Positions 34,399 through 45,765 of a stretch of DNA of 64,000 nt are shown piece after piece (position 1 is the first letter of the stretch; every line of letters starts with the position of its first letter). This stretch comes from Phoronis australis. Its lineage: Eukaryota > Phoronida > Phoronidae. A program made the translations under genes and the position numbers. The stretch covers positions 348,062 through 412,061 of the forward strand of contig NMRA01000178.1 of the NCBI GenBank assembly GCA_002633005.1, written 5' to 3'. A model generated the notes under the pieces. The model saw only the letters and a program-made list of their open reading frames with translations. It made no database searches and was not told where the DNA came from.

Positions 34399-36644
34399 GG
34401 GTTGTTTCGTAAATAGTCTGTAAACAAATCGTGAATTATTCGGAACAAATCGTTACGGGTTCTTACGAACATTTTTCGAATGGCCACGTGCTATTGCGAG
34501 CAGTTTGCGATCCTTTGTGAGTTATATACGAACAAGTTAATCCGTTGACGATAGCTACAGTTCGAGTATCTGCGAGTTGTTGCGTTTTGTGATAAGTTAT
34601 TTACGGATGGTTGCGATTGGTTACGATTTGGTGTTCCGTAAGGACTCGTAGTTAAGAAATGAGTCAACAAAGTACCTTGAACACTGCCACCAACCACATC
34701 CACAAAAATTAATATTTTTTTTTATTTTTTGTTCATTTCCCTTGATGCATCGTTTCGGTCAAAGCACAATAAAAACACATCCTAAGCTGCGCGTGAAGTA
34801 TGGGGATTTTTTATGTGGCGAGGTTAGTAGTTTATATCGACGATTACACCACACCTCCTCAACTCTGGCCGGGTTTGGTCGGCTTCCATCAGTCCGCACT
34901 TCCTAATACAAATGCTGGGTACGGACATGTGGAATCCGTGTTTCCGTTCATAAGCGGAAATTCATCGCCGCAAATGCATGACTAATGTCTTGGGTTTGCG
35001 AACGCACTAACCAGGGCTGCGTTGCGTTAACTTAAGACACTTGCGAAGCACTTGCTGCGAGAATTTTTCGCTTATGAAACTTCTAAGTTTTATGTTCAAT
35101 CTTCAGGACATCATGTCAGAGTCACAATTTCCACTTATTTGCGCAATTAACAATGTACTCGAGTTAATCATATGTACGTATCTCATGTTCTTGTCATGTT
35201 ATCAAAAGCTGGTGGGCAAATCAATACAGATCGAATGCGCAAGGTGTACATAACAGAAATTCGAACAACCGTCTTCAAACTATTGAGCGACGGGCTCGTA
35301 TGCACGTTCCCTAAAATGAGTTCATTTTAAGTGCACCAGCTATCTTCGTCTCCACTTTGGGTTGTTAAGGCTTAGCTTCACTTTTGACTGTTGATAACAC
35401 TAAGCACAATTTATTGCTTATGAAAGGTAATCAACATCAAAGGTTAACATTTAATTAGTTTGTTTACTCTCTCTGATTAACTTGTTTTTCATTCTTTTGT
35501 TCAATTGAGAGGTTAAAACAAGCAGATTCTGTGAAAGTGTTTCTAGGTTTTTACTAACTTATAGGGAATTACTAAAATACTCACTGACATGCTTGCCTTT
35601 ATCTTAACTGAGCTTCAAACCGTTCCAATGGATTTGAATTTTCAAATTAGCTTAACTGCACATCTTATTTTTATCAACCCATCATAGTAGGACTGATAAT
35701 TCTTAACTGTACAGAGGATGAACCGCGTTGCGGCCCCATTGTTGATTTTGGTGTTTCTTTATCTCACGGAAATATGTGGCTCTAAAAGCTAAGGAGGAAA
35801 CTCACTTGGAAAAAATTCCCGACGTCGCAAAAGTGCTTGTCTCCCACGGGGGTAGTGACCGTCGGGATCGTGCGAATATTTCGCCTACCTTTGTCTATTC
35901 TGAGAAGGATTCTTGTCATTCAGCGTCGGTATCACACAAATGTTGACGAGTTGGATGTACTTGGACAAAAAAATCACACCATGATGAGTGTACCATAAAT
36001 CCGTGCTCGTTCTTCTAAGAACGCAGGAACATCTGACGATGGCCGGAGAATAGAGCGACCGAAACGTCGTGACAGTGTAAATAGACAAGAGGTCGGTGTA
36101 AATGGACCAAGAGATTTTAATAATAGTTGTACTTTCTATAACCCTGGGAAGTTAGAGAGTGGTATTAAAATCTTAAAAGATAAACTGTTTATTTCAAATT
36201 AATACACACGCCTTTGTAATGTCCTGCATATTTTGTTACCGTACTATGGTCTCTTAACCGTCAGGCTCAATAATGATTTAGCACGGTACAGTGATATTTG
36301 CCTTCGGTCGATTGATTCTGATCTTAATTAGTCTTGACCGAAAGATGATGCATGGGAATCAAACGTCAAATTGATAAAAAACCATTTTGTCGTGTCATTA
36401 TCAGCAAAGAAACTGAAAGAAATAGTTACGTAAGAGGATTTATAGAGCCTGGGTATGACCAAAGATGCGGCGCCATTAGGCCGTTTTAAAGCTAACGCGA
36501 TGAGGACATGTTTGCTCTGGAAATGGGGCACGTGGCGACGTTCTAGATCCACAAGTGTTTTACTTGGGATGAACACTTCATTAAAATTTTTAGTAAATAT
36601 TTAGGTTTTTATGTGTTTTATGAATTTGGTCTCAGGTATTACTA
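34399..36644. other. Non-coding stretch with degenerate repeats at its left
   Basis: Words such as TGCGAKTTGTTACG recur irregularly at about 34400-34650 and also at 33900-34040. No gene could be supported; the 61-codon frame at 34800-34985 and the 82-codon minus frame at 36576-36328 have no splice or family evidence. Confidence 0.35.
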
Positions 36645-36903
36645 CATGCGCGCACCCAGCCTAAAAAATGGCGTGCTCGAATTTTTGAGATTGAGAACCT
36701 TTTACTAAAGATTCAAGGGAAACGTTCAGAGCTATGAATTGTGCATTTGCCGACTTTTGGTAGTTCCTGCCTTTTTAGTGGACTTTTGTCTCGCTTTCTA
36801 CTCTTTTCGGTGTTTTTTTTTTCTCTGAGGCGGACCTTTTTGCCCACTTTTCCAAATTGGGGGACTCCTCCGAGTCCCCTGAGCCCCCGTGGGTGCGCGC
36901 ATG
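36645..36903 (-). mobile_element. MITE of the CATGCGCGCACCCA family, intact copy
   Basis: Both ends are intact: CATGCGCGCACCCA and TGGGTGCGCGCATG. They are flanked by TACTA on each side (36640-36644 and 36904-36908). Orientation is opposite to the copies at 18516, 27279 and 37720. The element is 259 bp with no coding capacity. Confidence 0.85.
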
Positions 36904-37319
36904 TACTATAACCACTGTAGTCGTCAAATAATCTTAAGCACGTGGAGCCTGTTTACACACATAGGTATTTGGTGAACGCCTGTAGATGTGATATTGTTCA
37001 GCCGAGGGAACTGTTTCACTAAATGTGTGAGTTTAGGTATACAGAAGGTCCACGAGTACACACAATGTACACTTAGCTTTCACTGCGCATTCATTGGAAT
37101 TTTTGAAGATTCTTTCCTCGCCAATGTAGAGCGAGAAGCCTATAAAAAGTCTAAACGAAGACTTGCGACAACGACAACTGAAGTCGCAAGTTTAAGCGTA
37201 CAGTGCAAGTCTCTCCTTGATCTCTGTACAAACGACACCCCTTGGTTTCTAACCAAGGAATATTAAATGGATACGAAACCGGTTTTGGCCTATTAATAGA
37301 CATTAAATACGACTTTGGC

Positions 37320-37400
37320 TGCAACCCTCGACAACCCTCAAAAGTTTGGAGGAAAATTTGAAAACTCCTTTCGAAGTCTGTTAACACGGGCAAGCGTGAC
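37320..37400 (-). repeat. Inverted partner of the 34230-34330 repeat
   Basis: In reverse complement it carries CAGACTTCGAAAGGAGTTTT and CAAACTTTTGAGGGTTGTCG. Confidence 0.45.
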
Positions 37401-37719
37401 CTGCGTTTTTAGCTAATTAAAAGACATCTGTTGGAAAAGAAAACCCACGAAGAACCATCCGAGTATGAGTTTTTAGTTAATTCCTGCATATACCTTGCGA
37501 GATCGACGCCAATGATGCATTAGCAGGTGACAGAACGAGGATTGGTTAAAATTATCAAAACAGGTAGTGTCTTTATAAAGATTGTCAATCACGTCCATTT
37601 CTTATCACAAAATTTTGTGGAAACGGTTGTTGATTACCCCCTTCCCATTTGCAGAGCTTCAAGTGAGATACAGTTTTAAGATTTTCAAAAATATGCTAAG
37701 TTGTCACGAAATAGCCCAC

Positions 37720-37956
37720 GAACACTCCCCTGGGTGCGCCCCCATTTAGCGTAGTGGGCAAAAAGGTCCGCCTCAGAGAGACAAAAAGTCCGAAAAAGTA
37801 GAAAACGAAACACAAGTCCACTAAAAACTGAGGCAGGAAATACCAAAGTTCGGCGAATGCACAATTCGTAGCTCTGAACGTACCCCCCATTTTTAGTAAA
37901 AGGTCCGCATTCCCAACACTTCGAGCCCCTCATTTTTTAAGCTGGGTGCGCGCATG
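37720..37956 (+). mobile_element. MITE of the CATGCGCGCACCCA family, left end damaged
   Basis: The right end AGCTGGGTGCGCGCATG and the interior (GTGGGCAAAAAGGTCCGCCT, CAATTCGTAGCTCTGAACGT) match the family. The left terminus is rearranged to CCTGGGTGCGCCCC, so no target duplication can be read. Confidence 0.7.
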
Positions 37957-40169
37957 AAACAGTAAGGAAAAAAATTCCATGATCTTGCTCTAGTTCGCGA
38001 TGGCTTACTTAATTGACTTGTCCGCTGAGCATTGCTCGCATGTGATACAAGGTGGAGGGGAACGTAGTCTGACGGCCGAAAGCAACAACGTCACCGTTGT
38101 ATTGTGGGTATCATAACAATTGGTCACGTGATATTTGATAGTCGATCATGTTATTAAAAACACGGCATCAAAACACGTATCGTTTACGTTTCCTAAGGTC
38201 ACTAATTAACCGATTTTTTAGGTTTTGGTATGTCGAATGTCTAGACTTATGTTCCGTGACAAGCTAGTAAAACGAAGTCAACCCGAAATAGGCAGGAAAT
38301 AAATAGATTGTAGTCATTGAAAATCTTCAAACAAAAACTTTTAATGAATATTTAGAAGACGACTCTTGTGTCTGGTTCGTGACACGCTCGTACGGTGAAA
38401 TATTCAACAATGTTCAAAATTCTTAGTCAAGTCACTTTATTTTCACACGCAATCCCGCTGACCACAGACATTGATTCAATTTGCACGCACATACATGTAT
38501 ACAGTGTAGGGCATAGGTCTAATGTTGTGCCGTGGAGCAAAGGGAATTCATTAGTCCCTGGTTCTAAGTGTTTCATTATTAATTAACACACTAAATATTA
38601 CTGCTTCACAAAATGCCACGAACAGACGCCGCTTTTGTACAAAAACCTTCCAGGATCTTACGATATGTATAGAACTCAGTGACTTACCAAACCAAACTAC
38701 ATCCAAACGCTTGCTAATAAAAAATAAAGTACATCCAACTACAATAAATGAGAGCAACCGTAGGTCATTGAACCCAGGATCAAGATTGCAGATGACTATC
38801 TTATCATTGGCTTACTGCAAACTGCAAACTATAGAAAGCAGCAGACGACAGGAATTACCACTTATCCTTGTGTAACACGGTTGATGAAGAAGTGATAGGA
38901 TGAAATTGTAACTCTAATCTTCTTTTAAAAAAAACATTCCCGGGAAAATACCGCCACCATTTGTTGGTCTCCTTGGACATCAACTCGTGGGTTAATCAAG
39001 AATCAGATAATTTGATTGTTGCCCTACAGTCTGGGACTGAGAAGGTTTTCACCCACCCAGTCATTCTGACAACACTTTCAAACAAAAGGTCTTCGTCTAA
39101 CATTCCGATCGACAACATTTACTATAGTTTACGTAGTGTATTCATTTGGGGATTTTAGTTAGAACACAAACCGTTTGTAAACCAGCCATTTTGCAGAATA
39201 AACGTGCCAACTTTCCACTGAGAATTTACACCCACATTTAACGCTTCAAGTTTTGCAAAACACTTTTTACTTTATATCCACGTACATGTTGTCCTAAGTT
39301 ACCATAACGCCTACATCGAAATTCAGGTGCAAGCGTCAAATGTGCCAAATGACGTTAAACCGGCTCCGTTACTGGGATTTTGAAGTATAGTTTCAAGTTA
39401 TGACGGAGAAGGTTTAATTAATCGAAAAAATACTAGGAATTGATTAAAAATTCCTACAAAAAACACCCAGTTAAAGATAAGTGTCGAAAACAGTGGGAAA
39501 TGTGCTCATCGGAAAGAAAAGTGAGATTATAAAATCAGCCTCAGTCAGAACGGATCTTAACCTGGAGCCCCCACGGTCGCCTCCTGGCGGAGTCAAACCA
39601 CACTCGATAAATGGAAGAATATATTAAGGGTATTTGACTGGTGGAGTCACTCGCCTTGATTTCAGCAAATGTCTGGCAGACAACGTCAAGAATCGACGAT
39701 TGTCAACAAATCACAATACACAACGGATTCTTACAATTACGTTTAAAGCCAATAAGTTCAAGACCTCTACCCTATACACACGTTATTGTTGATAGCAGTT
39801 CGTGAATCACCAGCTACGAAGGCGCCACTGGTCATGCAAAGTATTATGGGCAAGATTGTGGAGGATTTAGTTATGAGAATGGCCTTTTTAACGGAGTTTT
39901 TAAGCCGTAAAACCGATAACGTCTCTTTGAACACTTGGACACAAACATTTTTAAACGTACAATTTCGAATACAGATCCAGTGGTCTGAATACTCACTTCT
40001 GTACGGTATATTTACAATTTCTGTGCAAAACAACGAACTAACGCTATTACAAAGAGGAGAGATCGTATGGAACACGCACAGGCCTAATTCACAATTCAAT
40101 CTGGGAGAATTTAAAACGATAAATGAATGGTCATTGTACACCCTGTCACATTTCAAGAAATCTTTTTCA
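37957..40169. other. Non-coding stretch, GPCR 3' side
   Basis: This includes whatever 3' UTR the receptor gene has on the minus strand. The two long frames at 39767-40307, one on each strand, overlap the receptor's end and have no family support. Confidence 0.4.
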
Positions 40170-41231
40170 TTAAAGGACGGTTTCCTCGTGACTTTTGAGC
40201 TTAATGAATTTGCCATGTTCCGTGCTATCGTCGCACTCCCTGTCACGAATCCTCCAAAAAAGCGCCACAAATGTCTTTCTGAAGGCCTTACTCATAGAGC
40301 AGTATAATATAAAGTTAATACTGTTGTTAGTTAAGGCGAGCATGTCCATAAGGTCCCCTAAAGGCTCATAGACCTCTTTGAAGAAGTTGTCTTTTAGTCC
40401 GCACATAACGGTCAGAATCCCTTGTGGAAACTCAGTTATTAAAAACAAAATAATTACAACCAGCAACATCCGGGTGGTGCGAGAATGTTCTCGCATTCTC
40501 TGACGGAATGCACTCATCTTTTGGGATGTTCCGTTTTTCAGTCGTCTGCTCCGTCGTTGAACTTTGTGAATTGATACAATGAGCAGACTACCAAATATCA
40601 ACATGAGAACACAAGGGACCAATTTGATTAAAATGGCGTGTATCCAAAAGTTTGCCATCGTCAACCCGTCCATCCGCGTTATGTCAGAAGCGTCATAATA
40701 GACAGTTCTGTTTATAGCATCTTTGACTGGAACAATTTCATTTATCATGTAATTTGGAACTAGTAAAATCACCACGTACGCGTACACCAGGCAGACGACC
40801 AACAGAGCACGAGAAGTATCACAAATCTTGGGATGGCTTTTGCCGAATTTTACGAAGACGAAACGAAAGACCGATAAAGCCACACCCAACCATATTGACA
40901 CTGTGTGCGTTGTGACGGTGAAGTTTGAGTGAAACATGTTGAACGTCATCCACCCAAGCGTGTTGCGAGCAGGCGAAGGTTTATTGGGGAAAAACACGTA
41001 GAAGTGCAACGCAAATGGAACATATGAAACCATAGTGAGGCAGTCAGACAAGGCCAGTCCGGTTAAAATGACGTTGGTCGGAGTCCGCATGCTCTTCCTC
41101 GTTAAGACCGCGATGTTGAAGATATTGGTAGTTATTCCAAATGTGCAAACGAATAAGCTCAGAAATCCATGCACGGATCCGAAACCTTTGGAAAACGTGT
41201 CCAATGCGGAGAGGTTGCTGCTGGAATTCAT
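40170..41231 (-). CDS. Neuropeptide G-protein-coupled receptor, DMSR/sex-peptide-receptor group
   Basis: An intact 353-residue seven-helix receptor in one exon. Helices lie at about 18-44, 53-78, 93-129, 140-162, 193-223, 253-279 and 290-325. Group hallmarks are TPTNVILTGLALSDC (helix 2), FTVTTHTVSIWLGVALSVFR (helix 3), FWIHAILIKLVPCVLM (helix 5), SRTTRMLLVVIILFLITEFP (helix 6) and NNSINFILYCSMSKAFRKTF (helix 7). As in that group, the usual DRY and NPxxY motifs are replaced (here VFRFV and NSINFILYC), and the helix 3 disulphide cysteine is absent. The N-terminus has two N-glycosylation sites (N2, N6). Relatives bind myosuppressin, FMRFamide-like or myoinhibitory peptides; the ligand here is unknown. 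A TTTTACAG acceptor about 14 bases before the ATG suggests a 5' UTR intron. Confidence 0.95.
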   Translation of the reverse strand: MNSSSNLSALDTFSKGFGSVHGFLSLFVCTFGITTNIFNIAVLTRKSMRTPTNVILTGLALSDCLTMVSYVPFALHFYVFFPNKPSPARNTLGWMTFNMFHSNFTVTTHTVSIWLGVALSVFRFVFVKFGKSHPKICDTSRALLVVCLVYAYVVILLVPNYMINEIVPVKDAINRTVYYDASDITRMDGLTMANFWIHAILIKLVPCVLMLIFGSLLIVSIHKVQRRSRRLKNGTSQKMSAFRQRMREHSRTTRMLLVVIILFLITEFPQGILTVMCGLKDNFFKEVYEPLGDLMDMLALTNNSINFILYCSMSKAFRKTFVALFWRIRDRECDDSTEHGKFIKLKSHEETVL

Positions 41232-41745
41232 TGTATTGCTTTGTCTGTAAAATTCCTAACAGGTATCGAATGGAGATTTAAGTTGCTTGGTTGACGCACA
41301 TCAACAAATGCACAAGCCCACTCGCACAACTCGGACGCTAATGTTTGAATGGTGTAGCGCTTTCACAACTATGTACTACTCCTGAACCACTGTGACGTCA
41401 TCACGACGGAGTCCTTCGTCAGACAACCTTAGCATCGATTTTGTCTCGATCAATTGTAAAACTGCGTTGACACTTTACAATTTCCTCTGTTGACAAATTC
41501 CACGAGGTTTGTACTTCCGTAGGCTTCTGCAATAAAAGAAACAGGATTTCTAAATACTTAAGAACTTGCCACAAACAGCGCAAAACACTTGAACGGCATA
41601 GCCATTACTTTCAAAGAAAAAACATGTTTATCTGGGCGTCATATTTGGTCGCAGCCCCACCTTGTCAATATCAGAATCTCCTCACTTCGCCCACCCATAC
41701 TTTTTATTTAAAACTCGAGAAATACTAGACAAACGTGACATTTTT
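41232..41745. other. GPCR upstream region
   Basis: It contains the probable 5' UTR acceptor just before the start codon. No TATA-like element or upstream exon was identified with confidence. Confidence 0.4.
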
Positions 41746-41775
41746 ATGCGCCCACATATTTATATGTGGACGCAT
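41746..41775. repeat. 30-bp near-perfect palindrome at the left edge of the motif array
   Basis: ATGCGCCCACATAT is followed by TT and then ATATGTGGACGCAT, with one mismatched pair. It is followed by CGTCCGGCGTCCGGCGTCCG and then the CTCF-like array, so it may mark one end of that repeat. Confidence 0.7.
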
Positions 41776-43026
41776 TACGCCGTCATTTCCGTCCGGCGTC
41801 CGGCGTCCGCTGCTCTATCTCCAAACCCTTTGACATACATTCATGAAATTTTGCGCAAATGTTCCTTCAATGGATGGGACGGCATGAGCGAAGTTTCGGA
41901 CGGATCCGATGACTGGTGTGCCCCCTAGTGGCAATTTTAGTTCTTTAAGCCTATTTCTATTTCTTCAAAGGTCCTCAACGTATTTTCATAAAATTTGGCA
42001 TATAGGCATCTATTAGTGAGATGACACGATCCTCCCGTTTTCGGACAGATTCGACGTAGTTTGCGCCACCTAGTGGCCAGTTTTGTTGTTTTCGAGTCTG
42101 TTTTTTGGCGTCCACCCCTCTATCCACCAAACCGCTCAAAGGATGATTGTGAAAATTGGCATGTATGTGCTTACTATAAAGAGGACGGTTGACGTTGATT
42201 TTCCGATGATTTTGACTACTGTGGCGCCTCCTAGTGGCAGTTTTGTTTTTTGCGCATACGGCTGTATCTCCTAAACCATTTGCAGGATCTTTGCGAAATA
42301 TTTATATGATGTTAACAACGGACGACGACGACTTTCGGACGGATCCGACTACAGGTGTGCCCCCTAGTGGCAGTTTTATTTTTTTTAGTTTACCTCTCTG
42401 TCTTCAAAAGTCCTTAACGGATTCTCCCTTTTTCGGATGGAGTCGACGTAGTTTGCACCACCTAGTGGCCATTTTTACTGTTTTCGTGTCTGTTTTTTGC
42501 GTCCACCCCTCTATCAACCATTCAAACCGCTCAAAGGATGATTGTGAAAATTGGCATGTGTGTGCTTACTGTAAAGAGGACGGTTGACGATAACTTTCCG
42601 ACGATTTGGACTACTGTGGCGCCTCCTACTGGCAGTTTTGTTTTTTTGCGCCTATGGCTGTATCTCCTAAACCGTTCGCAAGATCCGATTTACTTAATTT
42701 AGCAAGTGTATTTATATGATGTTGACTACGGATGACGACGACTTTCGGATAGATCTGACTACTGCTGTGCCCCCTGGTGGCAATTTTAGTTTTTTACGTT
42801 TAACTCTGTATCTTCAAAAGTCCTCAACAGATTTTCATAAAATTTTAATAATAGGCATCTATTGATGTGATGACGCTATCTTCCTGTTTTTGGATGGAGT
42901 CAAGGTATTTTGCACCATCTAGTGGCCATTTTTGCTGTTTTCAAATCTTGTTTTTGGCGTCCACCCTTGTATCAACCAAAAATTGGCATATATGTTCTCA
43001 GTGTGAAGACGACCTTTGATGATGGT
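41776..43026. repeat. Degenerate tandem array with eight CTCF-like core motifs
   Basis: Subunits of roughly 90-165 bp alternate in composition. Each contains a core that reads, on the reverse strand, like GCCACTAGGGGGCAC or GCCACTAGGTGGCGC. Cores lie at 41918-41932, 42063-42077, 42223-42238, 42357-42371, 42455-42469, 42618-42633, 42767-42781 and 42912-42926. Between them are shared blocks such as ATGATTGTGAAAATTGGCAT and CTTCAAAAGTCCT. The core matches the conserved part of the CTCF recognition sequence. The array is cut by an N at 43027. Confidence 0.7.
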
Positions 43027-43027
43027 N

Positions 43028-44674
43028 CAAAGCTGATGATCATTATCATCATTGCCAAACTCGAGTTTCAAAAAAGACATCACCAAATTTTGAGGAGTTA
43101 CATAACATATCAATCGGATGTAAAATCTCAATCTTTTGTGTGATTTTCATATTTAGACCTTTTAGGAAGGAAATGCCTTCTAAACGTTCGAACCTACTGA
43201 ATAAATCAAATTCATTTTATTTCAAACTTATCACACTGCAGGAAACCTCTCACGGGTCACGTGGCTTTCACATGCCCAAAAGGTGATTTAAGTTACGGTT
43301 TGCGTAAGAACTCATCTACAGTGCCTGATTAAGGTTCATTTCCTCCTCGCATAGCTGGGCCACGGTCACCCATGTGAGTTGTGGCGGTAAGAAGGTCTGC
43401 TCGTCCACGGACAACCCTGTCCATGAGGTGATCAGCGAACCACAACAACACTTTGTTGATACATTCTTGGACTATGTACACACGCGACAGCACTGTTCAT
43501 CCAACCTGTTCGGAACCTGCCTCAGTATTATTATGTCGCCCAGTTGGCCGTTATGTGCACTATAGCCCAATTGGCAGTTATTTTGTGTACCCATCTAGTG
43601 CTTCAAGTTATAATTATTTGCCTTTTTCTCTAACCCAGCTGGTAGGCAATTGACCAATAACCATCTGCTGTCGTGTAAACATTTGGTAATCACTAGCAAC
43701 GCACGTATTCGTTTTGTCGTACTTACGTAGCATTTAAATGTTTACTGCTGTTTCAGTACCCTGTACCCAACAGTTACGTACTACCACGCATGTATGTAAA
43801 GTTGTGACCCAGAAATTGTCAACACACCTCATAAAAAACGTTCATCAAACCACTCTCGTGCTGTGTTATTGGTACCCAATAATGGGGCCCCCCTGTCGCC
43901 GCAACTGCTTACCTATACCTCCTGGACACCGCTTTGTGTAAATGGCCGAAGTGCGCGACCCAGTTTCTATCGTATGTCTTAATTGTTTTCTCGGTGTCCT
44001 AAGGAAGATCTCACCTCCTGATATTAGTAACTTAAAATTTCGATTGACTGAGACACAGAAGACAACAGAATTGGAAAGCAATTTCCGTGCTGCACAAAAA
44101 CATTGGTTAACGCTTCACGTCCACTGGCAGTAGTTTTACTGCTTCCGTGGGACGTTAATCTCGCAGATTTCAAACAGAATCAAATCATACAATATGCATC
44201 TGAGTGCTGTTTGAGATAAACGAACCAATTCAATGACTTTGTCAATTGAATCTTAGATTAACTAAAATAGTTGTCTACAAAACACAGACATGCAAAAAGT
44301 ACATGCTATTGACGTGCTTGGAATGTTTTTTGGATTAACCCTATGACCGTAGAGTCTATAAACAGGAGTTTGATATATGTTTAACCACTACAAAATGAAA
44401 TGTCTGTACCATATGATACCAACAAAACCAACTAAAATCATATTTTCTGACCATTTTCTTTTCACACAACTACCATTTTTCAATGTTACATGTACGTTTA
44501 TTAAAAAGACAAGAGCCAAGATTATTTTTGATAGACACTTTGCAATATTAAAATTACCGTTGCTAATAATTTCATGGAGTCGAAACTCCCCAAAATAATC
44601 CTCTAAAACATAGTTTTTGGCCGCATACCCGATTTTGTCCTTTTGAACGATTATGAATTCAGTTCACCATGCAC
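43028..44674. other. Non-coding stretch
   Basis: No supported gene or repeat. Confidence 0.4.
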
Positions 44675-45106
44675 GGGCCGTCCCGGATTACACAGCGACA
44701 CTCGAATCTCGTTGTATTTACCCACAATGCCGTAAACATCCGCCAGGCACATTTGGTGCTTCGCTTTAGTGCCACTGGAGTATCAGTCATATTATTTGCT
44801 GTTGTCTATTTTTTCTCGATTGCATTACTCTATTCGTCCTTTCAATACCAACCGAAATACTACTGCTGTGCTTTGGACAGCTGCACCGACGTGAGAAAGT
44901 TTGATAAACAGGACAAATACACGTGGATGCGTGATCTGAAATTCTTCGCCTTTCCGACATCAGTGAGAGACACGAAAATGTGCCTGAATTTCAAAACATG
45001 GTCACGCGCTTTCTTATCTCCTGTACAAAGGAGAGTTCTATCGCCAAGTGTAATCCGGGACGGCCCTATTGAAACAGTCAAAAGAATCACACTAGAGCAT
45101 GTCTAA
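44669..45106 (+). pseudogene. 145-codon frame across the TIR element with a partial THAP-like zinc finger
   Basis: Residues 27-56 are hydrophobic. Residues 64-112 read YYCCALDSCTDVRKFDKQD, then LKFFAFPTSVRDTK and FKTWSRAF. The C67-x4-C72 pair, the F-x-F-P motif at 93-96 and W111 follow the first half of a THAP zinc finger. The CxxH half is missing because the right inverted repeat cuts in. The start and end of the frame lie in flanking DNA and terminal repeats, so the protein as such is probably not expressed. Confidence 0.35.
44675..45066. mobile_element. 392-bp TIR element containing a THAP-like frame
   Basis: Perfect 19-bp terminal inverted repeats: GGGCCGTCCCGGATTACAC at 44675-44693 and its reverse complement at 45048-45066. 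No clear target duplication is seen. A 145-codon plus-strand frame covers the whole element. The size and the fragmentary domain suggest an internally deleted DNA transposon. Confidence 0.75.
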
Positions 45107-45554
45107 AGAAGTTACGTAGTTCAGCTTTTGAATACCTTGGACGCCATTTTGAAAAACTGTAAAAGTTAATTCCATTAACTCTTGAACAAGCAATGTATTT
45201 ATAAACGAACATCATTTAATTTTAAACAGCAACTTGAAAGTTACACATAAAAATGCATCAAGAAATTTTAATTTTAATTTTAAAATTGAAATAACTAACT
45301 ATGATGATCAAAATCAGAACATGTACACACAATGGCCTGAAACTATCGGATATTTCTAAAACAGACCCACTCACTTGGAAGGTGACAGGCCTACAGTCCA
45401 ACCATTTCCAACCTTAGATCCAAGACACAATCCAACTGTAACTAACTTGCACCAACTGTCAAATGTAAAAGTGAACTGAAAACAAATAAATGAAGCTGGG
45501 CGGGACCTGTTAATGATTGAAATTATGAAAAACAATTATATGCTGTCCGTTACA
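45067..45554. other. Non-coding stretch
   Basis: AT-rich; no gene or defined repeat. Confidence 0.4.
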
Positions 45555-45765
45555 GGTCGTACCAGATCACTCAGGTGGGCCAATTGCACTGATCACTTGG
45601 AGCCATTTTGATGATTTATTAATACCTACAGTGTATTTGAAACCGAGATGAGGAGCTATAGACTTAACCCAAGGGTCTAGCAGTGTACCCCAGTGGGACT
45701 CATACCAGCTACCTTGAGTAAAGCAAGAGAACACTTATCCCAATACGTCACACTACCTCTTCAAA
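45555..45765 (-). mobile_element. tRNA-derived SINE, copy 2
   Basis: Aligns with 13830-14040 along the whole length: GCTAGACCCTTG, CCCACTGG and GGGCCAATTGCACTGATCA on the corresponding strand positions. The A-box and B-box regions are more diverged here (GTATGAGTCCCACTGG), so this copy is likely older or inactive. Confidence 0.6.

Noticed and set aside
39767-40307. Two overlapping frames of about 170 codons on opposite strands
   Set aside because: They overlap the 3' end of the GPCR and have no domain; the shared openness is due to base composition and the receptor's own frame.
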